Below, piece by piece: positions 51,252 to 60,518 of a DNA stretch of 64,000 nt. Numbering within the stretch: the first letter of the stretch is position 1; each line of letters opens with the position of its first letter. The DNA is from Cyathus striatus (lineage: Eukaryota > Basidiomycota > Agaricomycetes > Agaricales > Nidulariaceae). Position numbers and translations under genes: made by a program. The notes under the pieces are model-generated. The model made no database searches. It worked only from the letters and a program-made list of their open reading frames with translations, and was not told the origin of the DNA. The stretch is taken from contig JAOVFP010000004.1 in assembly GCA_025738555.1 (NCBI GenBank), positions 2,976,001 to 3,040,000 of the forward strand, given 5' to 3'.

Positions 51252-52697
51252 CTACAGTTCAACTGAACGTTGATGTCTTACTTCCAGTGCGCTTTTCGTT
51301 GCCGACCAGAACTGAGTAACTGAAATGTGTAACACAATGTTATAAGCTCAATTTTCAACTCGAAAATAGTTAAGACACCTCACCATATGTATACTTCAGC
51401 AAAGAATCCGATTGACTAGCATAGTCGGTCTCGATAGACTTCCTCGAGACGTGGTTTATCTCAAAGCCCAATTTACTTGCAAGTGCAAGCACCTCCTCAG
51501 CGGATAGCTGAATCTGCGCGTATGAGCCCCACTTCAGAGCTAGCAAACGAAAACGTTATATTGTTAGCAGAGCTCCGCATACAAGGAGAGGCACATACGA
51601 CCAAGATTAATCCATAAGCCACCAGGCTTCAAGACGGAATATATCCTCTCTAGGAAGTCAATGATATTCTCACCGACATCAATGAAGAATAATGTTACAA
51701 TCGCATCGTATTGCTCATGGCTATTTGCGAACTCCTCCAAGAAATCACCTTCAACGAGGCGAACGTTTGCTTTCGATCGAGCTGACGGAATATGATCTGG
51801 GAACTTGACTTCTTGAAAGCGGGCGGATGCATAGCGTTGCTGTGTCCATTGCATACAAAAGGGATAAAAGCGGTGTTGAAATGTATGAGATGTATGGTTT
51901 AGGAGGAAGTTGTAGGCTAGGATGGCGGTATAATCGATATCGTTGGCAGTTACAGAGAAGCCTGAACGAGGTATTAGTAAGTTCTTCCTACAGCAAGAAC
52001 GCCACTGACCTTCTATCTCAGCAATTTCATGCGCAAGTCGTCCAAGTCCAAATCCAGGAACAAGAATCTTCTTTTCAATGTTGGGGCTCACGTCCTTGAA
52101 GTGAGACGCAAGTGCATCAAGAATTGGAGGGAACACCCGCGAACGTTCGATACTTCCAAGTTCGGTCCAGTCTCTAGCAATATGCCCTAACGCTTCATTG
52201 AGAAGCGGAAAGTCCGTTCGTGTATTGCTGATATCGCTACCTTCCAACCCATACACCTCCTTTCCATGGCGAGCAATCTCGCGGGTGAGGAACGAGTTGG
52301 CACGAATCCCCTGTCGAGCTTTCGTAAAATGTGAGGCATAACCTAGACTGTCTGCCAGCTGTTTCTGCGATGGAGGAATGCGAGCGTAACGCGCATATTT
52401 GCGATCAATCACTTGGTTCACGTAATCCTCGTATTCAGTGTAAGACGCTATAGACTCGAGGATGTATTTCTGCGGGATTGGGACAGCGGGGGTACGTGTT
52501 GTCGAACTTTTTGGAGCTGAAGCTATGACGCTAGTTTCGAGGCGCGGTAGGGTAGGAGGAGATTGCTCGGTGACTACTTTCACACCGTTCGGGATGACGA
52601 CTTGAATGGTTAGAGGCCCATCTAGAGTTTGAAGTGCATATATAATTGCGCCTGAGATGATGAAGGCTGGTACTAGACGAGAGAGGGAACGTAACAT
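51252..52697 (-). CDS. N2227-family methyltransferase, carnosine N-methyltransferase-like
   Basis: Four exons (52010-52697, 51602-51961, 51384-51539, 51252-51319) give 423 residues. An N-terminal membrane anchor (LVPAFIISGAIIYALQ, residues ~8-24) precedes the N2227 domain: YILESIASYTEYEDYVNQVI, then the SAM motif KILVPGFGLGRLAHEIAEIE, FSVTANDIDYTAILAYNFLL, FYPFCMQW, VRLVEGDFLEEF, YDAIVTLFFIDVGENIIDFL and LKPGGLWIN. These match the family whose characterised members methylate the histidine imidazole of carnosine. The start is the ATG at 52697 because it yields the anchor. It is the first gene of the 51-60 kb peptide-type cluster, and a decayed paralog lies beside precursor 1. The anchor suggests secretory-pathway or membrane location; the substrate is unknown. 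Confidence 0.88.
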
Positions 52698-53169
52698 TAT
52701 GGGGGGTAAACTTCGAGAAAGGAAGAGGTGAGCCACTATACTGACTCGGAGATCAGCACTCAGCTTTACCGCTTCCCCGTTCCGTATCTGCCTGCGACCG
52801 CGTGCACATAGTGCTTCGGATGTAAGTTTAACGATAAGTACGCGATCTTCGGTCATCGAAATCTTAACCCTGACGGACCTCTGGCGCTTCTCAGGTGCTC
52901 CCCAGTGCTCCCCTGAAAATCTGGATCAGACAAATCCCAAAATAATGCGAACGCCCTGACAGAATATATCCATCAGTGTTGACGATGATCCTCAACGCGC
53001 ATGCTCAAGATTCAACACGTCATTGATCAGCTTATCTGGAATAGGACTTTTTCTCTGTTAGTTATAGACGCCTTACAATCAAAGGAGACGTTCAACCTTA
53101 CTTCTAAAGTGGTTTCAAACGTATGACACTCAAGTTTAAAAATATATTCAATCACTATGTACCATACAC

Positions 53170-53870
53170 TCATGAGAGAAATTCCTCAGGCATAGGTATA
53201 AGCGTATCGTTGTTTTTTGCACACATAGCTGGATGTTCTTCTGCTAATGCCACGGTATCATCTACTCTAATATCAGAGCACTGCATCATAAATTAGAAAT
53301 CTTTGCATGCAGGAAAGGTTGTCAAAACGTACGAAATGTGTTATATCTCCGCTATCAGGTTCCACGGCCTCGAATAATAAAACACCATATTCTACCTTCG
53401 TTGAGGGCGTCGGCATCTGTACGTTGATGCACAGCTGTCCAGAAGGTGCAATCGGTACTTCAGATACAATTGAGATATTAAAGTCTTCTCGTCTTCGGGG
53501 CACACGATTAGTAGTATACTTCACGGAAACTTTCAAATGTTCATTGTCAGAGGCGTGCATTGTACTAACTTTAAGAAACATACCCAAGTCCCCTGCGTTT
53601 CCAGAGAAAGACAGGAAAGTCGTCGAATATCCTGCAAACCTCTGGGGGTTATGGATGATATCCCCTACTCAACTAGTCAGGTCTCATAATTGGTGATATA
53701 ATATCAATGCTATTACCACAGAAAGGAACAAAATCCTCCAGCCCAAAACGCTCTGGGATCGCTTTAGTTCTCGTTGCCCATGGATAATGAACACTAAACC
53801 CAGCTCTAGCACATGAAGCAAATGGGATGAGAACGGTAAATATGAAAAAAGGAATTTCAGTAGAGTACAT
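53170..53870 (-). CDS. BIM1/X325-like secreted protein
   Basis: Three exons (53717-53870, 53333-53664, 53170-53280) give 198 residues. The signal peptide (MYSTEIPFFIFTVLIPFASC) leads into FSVHYPWATRTKAI, VPFCGDI, a GYSTTFLSF stretch, PSGQLCINVQMPTPS and THFCSDIRV. This Cys and Gly arrangement resembles the fungal copper acquisition factor BIM1/X325 family, secreted beta-sandwich proteins that bind Cu(II). The family's mature N-terminal His copper ligand is not obvious here: the sequence after the signal is RAGFSVHYPW, so copper binding may differ. A 52-nt last intron (53281-53332) opens the C-terminus MCAKNNDTLIPMPEEFLS. It lies between two cluster genes, next to copper-dependent enzymes. Confidence 0.65.
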
Positions 53871-54376
53871 GAGTTGCAATGAGACGCCTTGAAGCGAGGG
53901 GGAACGCGCAAAGCCAACCTTCGTTGGCGTAACTTGTTTATCGAGAAATTCAGAAAATATCGCTAAAGCACTGAGAAGCTATCAAAGCGCTCCAGGGCGG
54001 TGATTGTATGTGATTGTAAGTCATTGATGATTGACGCCAAATTGACGCCATTGGTACCTTGATAAAGATTGTCCATGGATTCTCCGTTCTGATTTCAACT
54101 GCCACTACTAGTCACTACAGTGTATAGTAACCGTGTGCTCACCGGACTCCCCTCACACACGTAGAGGCAGGATCTCATGTAGAGTTATCTCATATGCGTC
54201 TAAGTCCGAAGATGCTCAAGGGAATTCGCTTACTGCTTTTGAAATCTTAATGGATCTTATCGCATTCTATTCCGATGTTCGCTAATCGACATTTGGCAAC
54301 TAAACGTGTACGGACGAGTGGGAATCTGAATTCGTTCAAGCCAACGCGTTCCCAACTTCCCCCAACTTTCATCGGG

Positions 54377-55274
54377 ATGTTTAAGGCTACATCCAAGACT
54401 GAATATGCCCTCCTCGCTGCGAACTCCGACAGTGAGCCGCTTTTGGAGGATGATTCCAGTCAAAGTCCAACTTTTCACAAAAACACAAGACATATCGACA
54501 CTGTGTCTGGCGTTCCAAAACCACTGATCTATGCTTCTATCTTAATTCTCTTGCTCAGTGCTCTTAACCTCGTCCTCTTCCCGTTCACCTTGACGAAATT
54601 TAAGGATATGCCCCTCAGTAAAGAGGACTTGGATGCTCTTCCATACCCACCTAAATCATTGGGGCTAGAAAGGGCAGCGAAGCTATTGACATCCTCTCCC
54701 GTGTGGGTTCGCTCGTGGCCTACAAACATTGCTCGACTTAGTCAGAAGCTCAAGGACGCCGTTTACGGAGATGGCGTACAAGTTTTCATTTCCGTCGAGG
54801 TATGTGAAAAGGTTTTGCACCAGATCCGTATGTTACTAACTTCCCGTACAGGACTCAACGTTATTCCGCTTCCCTATCCCATCATCTACTTCGGGCTCTC
54901 GGTCCTGCGCCATATCTTTCACTCATCTTCCAGAGATTACCGGTCGTTCCAAAGACTTACATACGAAAGGAGACGTTTCGGAAATCGAAGTATGGTCGAT
55001 TGTAGCGCCAAACGCTCTCCAGTCATCTTCAAAGTCCGTGAGCGACATTCACTTCGATACTCTTTCCTGGAACACTCGGCCTGTTCGCGGAGAATTATTG
55101 GGAACGTTGTCGCTAAATCAAAAGCCGAATTCGACGACCGTTGAGTTTGGATGTCCTGAGAGTGGGGATGACCTGGTGGTTGAGATGAGGTGCTTGCGGG
55201 TTGCGTGTGAAGTTCAGTTTAAGCAAGTTCATATGGTGCCGAGACTTGGATTTGAATTGGTTAGACGTGGCTAA
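54377..55274 (+). CDS. single-pass membrane protein of unknown function
   Basis: Two exons (54377-54799 and 54852-55274), 281 residues from ATG 54377; an in-frame ATG at 54275 would add 34 residues, but the short cytosolic start MFKATSKTEYALLAANSDSE with an acidic LLED stretch fits better. One transmembrane helix (LIYASILILLLSALNLVLFP) is followed by LSKEDLDALPYPPKSLGLER, WPTNIARLSQKLKDAVYG and a beta-rich C-terminal domain with SWNTRPVRGELLGTL, EFGCPESGDDLVVEMRCLRV and GFELVRRG. I recognise this layout as a multi-copy Agaricomycete family without known function. The type-II topology matches that of UstYa proteins, and it sits directly beside the UstYa gene. Confidence 0.75.
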
Positions 55275-55401
55275 TAGACATTGCTAATATACGTATACAA
55301 CCTTGAACTTTAATGTAAAGTTAAGATATATGTTGGTCGCGAAATACTTCATATGATTAGATGAAACCGTAATAGAAAGCAACTAGTAATCATGTAAAGT
55401 A

Positions 55402-56124
55402 CTATTGGGGTCTGGCGTGATTAGCACGGTTATTCGTTCCATCCGAAGACTCTCTCATTCTTGCTACCATCTCATCCGTCCACCTTCCATGCTCTTCTTC
55501 TAAATAGTCGTAAACCTGTTTCCAATCCCTGCATGTATGAGTAATGTTTACTCCTGTCGCAACCTTGTCTCCATTAGCAAGTAATCTGGAGGGTCCTCCA
55601 TACTCCAGTGTGGTGTCAGCGGCACAAAGAATTCCTTGTCGCAAGTAGTGAAAGCAATGTTCGGTGTGGTCCGATCCATCGTCTCCGTTGACAAGCATAG
55701 TGCGGATATGATTCAGACAATGCAACTGATGCCACATAGACACTCCAAAGGAGTAGTAGGCATCACCATAGTATGCATATCCTTTTCCAAGAGGACGCAT
55801 TTCATTCCATTCGGCCCACGAAGCCCTACCGGTCATGGCGTAGTGGTCTGGGTCATCGTGGAAGACCATATTCGCGTTTCGAACTTTGAGTGGGAGTTCG
55901 CGAGGCATATCGCCGCCCACATACGCTATGCATTTTTCTATGTTTTAGAAAAACCTATCGTAAATACGCAATCAGAACTCACAGTATGAAGGAAAGTTGT
56001 GATGCAAGAGGTATTTCAGTTGCCACCCCACGGCAATCACATTCACGAGGATCGATAAAAGCAATAGTACGCCAATGCCGTTAGTAAAAGATGAAGCTTT
56101 TTGCCTTTGGATAAAAGAGGCCAT
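55402..56124 (-). CDS. UstYa-family (DUF3328) oxidase
   Basis: Two exons (55983-56124 and 55402-55925) join to 221 residues. A short cytosolic N-terminus (MASFIQRQKASSFTNG) and one transmembrane helix (IGVLLLLSILVNVIAVGWQL) are followed by YVGGDMPRELPLKV and HDDPDHYAMTGRASWAEWNE. Both family hallmark HxxHC motifs are present: HQLHCLNHIR and HTEHCFHYLRQGILCAADTT. UstYa proteins are copper-dependent oxidases, and the two HxxHC motifs are their presumed metal sites. They carry out oxidative cyclisation in ustiloxin, asperipin and related RiPP pathways. The gene is divergent from the tyrosinase (237 bp between ATGs) and 3 kb from a KR-repeat precursor. Confidence 0.93.
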
Positions 56125-56361
56125 TGGTGTTTGTCGACAGAAAGTTCAGGAGAACCATCTACCTATAAACGAGAAGTTAAAGTAGGAAGGCCCTGTTTCG
56201 GCAAAGGAAGCAATCACCGTGCGGACTCGGCCGGGCTCGGTCAACCCCCGACTCACGCGCGCCCTCGGATCGAGATTGAACATGTTCAACAATCGAAACG
56301 GCGACAACGACTTGTCTACGTTTCCCTCTGATCTCCCTCCTTCTGGCAGCCTATTCCTACT
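56125..56361. promoter_or_regulatory. bidirectional promoter, UstYa / tyrosinase
   Basis: Only 237 bp separate the ATGs of the divergent UstYa and tyrosinase genes, so they probably share regulation. A GC-richer patch (CGGCCGGGCTCGG near 56228) is visible; no specific operator can be named. Confidence 0.6.
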
Positions 56362-57964
56362 ATGAGGACTTTGTACTTCCACCTACAGTCGCTAATTCTG
56401 ATATGGCTCTGTTCTTTGGTCCTGGCAAGTGCTGGTAGGCCGTGCTCTAAGCTTACTACTCGACGGGAATGGAGGACACTATCCATTGATGAAAGAGAGA
56501 AGTGGATTTCCAGCGTCAAGGTGTGTGTACTGTGATGAATATAGTATTCTAATGGAGTGAGAAATACCCTCCTCTTCGTCAGTGTCTTGCGTCAATTTCA
56601 CACAGCCGTTTGTCGCACACAACACAAGGAGAATTCCTCAAAGGGACTCATTCTCTATACGACGATTTTTCGTTCGCTCATGCAGCAATGGAGCATAGTG
56701 CCCATGAAAATCCTTACTTTCTTCCTTGGCGTAGCTAATCTCTATTCATTCGACAATTTAATGCTGCTAATCTTATGCAGACAGGTGGTTAGTAGTGAAC
56801 ATATAAGTAGGCTCAGACGTTGATGTCACCGCTGCTGGAATAGGTTCCTGCATTTATTCGATAGCTCACTTCGCGAGACATGTGGATATAAAGGTCCTAC
56901 TCCGTGAGCATTCATTACTCTTACGGCTTCGTTAAGATAACATCAACCATTTTATAGATACTGGGACTGGACAAAAGGTAGGGTTCTATTCGTAAAACGT
57001 AATGAATTATGCTGAACTTAGTTTTCTGCCAGATTCTTTATCTTTAATCGACGCTCCAGTATTTGATCCTTCTCCTAAGTATGGTCTTGGTGGTAATGGC
57101 GACTGCTCACCAGAAGGAGACTGTAGCGTAACCTCTGGTGCATTTCTACCACCACAGTTTGAACTGGCGTTCCCAATACCTCATAGACTTCGTCGTCAGT
57201 TATCCTTGAATTCCTGGGATGATTTGGGTGGAAAACCGCACAATCGGACGCTAGGTCCAGCTTACGTAGAAAGCGTTATAAATGGGTTCAGTGGTGACTT
57301 CTTCCGCTTTCAATATAAGCTGACGCAGATGCATAACCACGTCCATAATCTCGTCGGTGGTGATTTGGCTGGTCTATGTCCAGCTCCCATATCTGAGAAG
57401 GAATGTACGGATAGAAAACTTAATGCGTACACACCGAACGGTGAGCAGACCGTCTCTCTTATTTTTCCTTACAATTTCGTTCATGTGTAACAGATCCTAT
57501 TTTCTGTAAGTGATTTAGAATCCAACCGAGTCTCTTTTCCTGATCCTTGTTCGAAAATGCAGGGCTTCATCACACTCAGCTTGACAGACTTTGGAGTCAG
57601 GTGAGAGCAACTAGTTTGTTCTGTTTATGCCAAGCGTAATGCATATGTTCGTAGTGGCAATACATTTCTCCCGACAATCTCTATGTGCGACCTCTCATCA
57701 TCATCTGCGAAACGTCGCATACTTACAGGATTGTGAAATAGAGTTTTTCCGGTATACCTCTGAACTCGACAAATCTTTCCGATCCACGATACGACATTAA
57801 CGCGTCTACCTCGCACACAATGCGTTTTGATCGGTTGAGCGTTGGAGTTCAAGTTTTTGAGGTTCGATTTCTAAATTCTAGGTGCCGGCTAGTTACGGTG
57901 TTAACCTATCTCCCAATAGGTTTTCCACCACGATGAAGCCCCATTATGCTACTTGTACGACTGA
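56362..57964 (+). CDS. tyrosinase (type 3 copper oxidase), UstQ-like
   Basis: Eleven exons: 56362-56520, 56583-56730, 56781-56787, 56844-56903, 56958-56977, 57033-57440, 57494-57505, 57563-57600, 57655-57684, 57742-57861, 57920-57964. The total is 1,047 nt, 348 residues, with no frame break. Signal peptide: LILIWLCSLVLASAG. The CuA site has His in FAHAAMEHSAH and PWHRWF; a TCGYKGPTPYWDWTKD segment follows. The CuB site has MHNHVHNLVGGDL and DPIFWLHHTQLDRLW. The C-terminus PLCYLYD matches the end of tyrosinase catalytic cores. Very small exons (7, 12 and 20 nt) are required and each restores conserved motif sequence. Tyrosinases oxidise phenols; UstQ-type members act on Tyr-containing peptides in ustiloxin synthesis. 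The secretion signal fits the UstYa and kexin pathway. Confidence 0.9.
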
Positions 57965-59082
57965 TCATCCTAATTGCATGATATGGTGCATGTGGTCGAT
58001 TATACTTCGCAATTATCACGACTCACGGATCTTCCTGTCATATTCAAATAAGCTCTTCTGAATCCGTCCTACTCTTGTGCCTAACGTTAGCGGTGAAGGC
58101 TAGCAAAAATCGGCCGAATAGCTACATATTTTATTTATATGACGATTAAGAAGCACACGGAACATAAACATACATGCAAAGCTATGATTGCGAAAGCGAA
58201 GGCTGGACGAGGAGGTTCTGACATTTAGTGGCGCTGGTAGTTATTTTACTATTTAAATACGTGATTGCTACTACTATCACCAGGGTTGAGGTTTAGTAAA
58301 ATCGAAAAGGCGCAACCTTCGGCGTTGAAGGTTGATTACTGGACGATAATCTGTGATAATATGGCATCATTCTACTATCGCTCCTCGCCAATGTTCATTT
58401 AGCGGTCGGCAATGACGGTTGAATGTTGATCATCCAATGACGATGATAACTCTGGGACCTAGATTGTAGAGGGCGGGGGGAAATATTGCTCATCTCGGCA
58501 ACATTAGTCGGTGCTGTGCGCTGATTGTACGCCACATATGGGGAATCGGTTCGAGCTTAGGAGACCACTGACTTCGCTGGAGGAATGCGTGATCGTCAAC
58601 ACATGCGGTGGGTTTATGCCTTGCGACAGTGGGATTCAAGTGGAACTTGTAGCTGGTACCTTTCATGAACGTTTATCTTCAGATTGCCAATTAAAGACGG
58701 ACCGGATGTAACAAGAATATGAAATTAGAAGATAGCAGGTATCACGACGCATGGAGAACCAAAAATCGGCAATGATGAAATGTCATTCAACATCGACGAT
58801 CATAAAATAAACGTACATATTACACGTAACGCCCAACGATTTCCGGCGCTTGGATGCCATGGGACTAACATCGGTACCATCAACGACTTGGAGTAAAAGA
58901 ATTGTGCCTATCTGTTATCTGTGAAGATATCAAGCGTTGCCGCTTGACCCCGCCGATGGAACGTAGCGAAGCCGGACAGCAGGAGGAATGGCACATATAA
59001 AGATCATGAATAGCTGTAATCTCAGCCGTCTCAGAGTCTCCCTTCTTCCCAATCCACTTCAGTACTTCGTCTATTTCTCACA
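57965..59082. other. intergenic region upstream of precursor 2
   Basis: Between tyrosinase stop and the precursor start; short frames only. The right end holds the precursor promoter with a TATA box at 58995-59002. Confidence 0.5.
58995..59002 (+). promoter_or_regulatory. TATA box of precursor gene 2
   Basis: ATATAAAG lies about 86 bp upstream of the ATG at 59083, the same layout as in precursor gene 1. Confidence 0.55.
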
Positions 59083-60518
59083 ATGGTTTCCAGCACTCGT
59101 CGCTTATTTGTGTGGGCAGCACTTGCTGTTTTGGCAGTTAACGCCTTACCTAGCCAGCCTTTGAATAAACGAGTCCCTCACAAGTACCAAGTGGATAAAG
59201 ACTCGGAGGAGGTGAGTCATAGAGAAATTTGTTCCATACGTCTATCTATCTGACACCCTACTTGAAGACTCTTTCTAAGCGTGTCCCTCATCAGTACGAA
59301 GTACTCAAGGATGAGGAGGTAAGTCGTCCATAGATTTGTCCAATGCGAGTATCAATCTGACAGTTTAATTGCAGACTCTCGCAAAGCGCGTAGCTCATCA
59401 GTACGAAGTACTCAAGGATGAGGAGGTAAGTCGTCCATAGATTTGTCCAATGCGAGTATCAATCTGACAGTTTATTTGCAGACTCTTTCTAAGCGTGTCC
59501 CTCATCAGTACGAAGTACTTAAGGATGAGGAGGTAAGTCGTCCATAGATTTGTCCAATGAGAGTATCAATCTGATAGTTTAACTGCAGACTCTTTCTAAG
59601 CGTATCCCTCATCAGTATGAAGTACTCAAGGATGAGGAGGTAAGTCGTCCATAGATTTGTCCAATGCGAGTATCAATCTGACAGTTTAATTGCAGACTCT
59701 TTCTAAGCGTGTCCCTCATCAGTACGAAGTACTCAAAGATGAGGAGGTAAGTCGTCCATAGATTTGTCCAATGAGTGTATCAATCTGATAGTTTAACTGC
59801 AGACTCTTTCTAAGCGTGTCCCTCATCAGTACGAAGTACTCAAGGATGAGGAGGTAAGTCGTCCATAAATTTGTCCAATGCGAGTATTAATCTGACAGTT
59901 TAATTGCAGACTCTCGCAAAGCGCGTAGCTCATCAGTACGAAGTACTCAAGGATGAGGAGGTAAGCATCCAGATATGTTTCGAATTCGAGTATCCCACTG
60001 ATTACTTTACTACAGACTCTCGCAAAGCGCGTCGCCCATCAGTATGAGGTACTCAAGGATGAGGAGGTAAGTTGACCAGATATTTGTCCAATCCAAGTAT
60101 TAGTCTGACAATTTAATTGCAGACACTCTCTAAGCGCGTCCCTCATAAATACCAAGTCTCGGATGAGGAGGTAAGACGGCCAGAAATTTGTTCATTCCGA
60201 GTATCAATCCACCAATTTAATTGCAGGCTCTCACAAAGCGCGTAGCTCATCAATACGAAGTACTCTCAGATGAGGAGGTAAGCCATTCAGAAAGTTGTCC
60301 AATGCGAATATCCTTCTGATAATTTTACCGCAGACTCTTGCATAGCGTGTCCCTCATCAGTACGAAGTACTCACAGATGAGGAGGTAAGTCATCCAGAAA
60401 TCTGTCCAATTCGAGTACCCTTCTGATAACGTTACTGCAGACACTTTCTAAGCGCGTTCCTCATAAGTACCAAGTCAGCGAGGATGAGGTTTTGGCCAAG
60501 CCTTCCCAGCGCAAATAG
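59083..60518 (+). CDS. kexin-processed repeat peptide precursor 2 (candidate RiPP precursor), exon-per-repeat
   Basis: Exon 1 (59083-59211) encodes a signal peptide (MVSSTRRLFVWAALAVLAVN) plus the first NKR site and a VPHKYQV unit. Twelve small exons follow, at 59268, 59375, 59482, 59589, 59696, 59803, 59910, 60016, 60123, 60227, 60334 and 60441. All are phase 0 and mostly 51 nt, each encoding one unit such as TLSKRVPHQYEVLKDEE or TLAKRVAHQYEVLKDEE. Kex2 cutting after KR would release peptides with an invariant His-x-Tyr core. Exon 12 carries TAG (60343-60345) where the KR lysine codon AAG should be, so the fully spliced product ends at about 215 residues; skipping exon 12 would keep frame to the terminal TAG at 60516-60518. 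It is homologous to precursor 1 (31846) and 1.1 kb downstream of the tyrosinase. Confidence 0.88.
59268..60518 (+). repeat. 107-bp tandem repeat array (exon plus intron unit)
   Basis: Twelve units with starts spaced 107, 107, 107, 107, 107, 107, 106, 107, 104, 107 and 107 bp. Each unit is a 51-nt coding exon plus a ~56-nt intron, and introns are nearly identical between neighbours (GTAAGTCGTCCATAGATTTG). The array therefore grew by duplication of exon-intron units, and recent homogenisation is evident in the first half. Confidence 0.92.
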
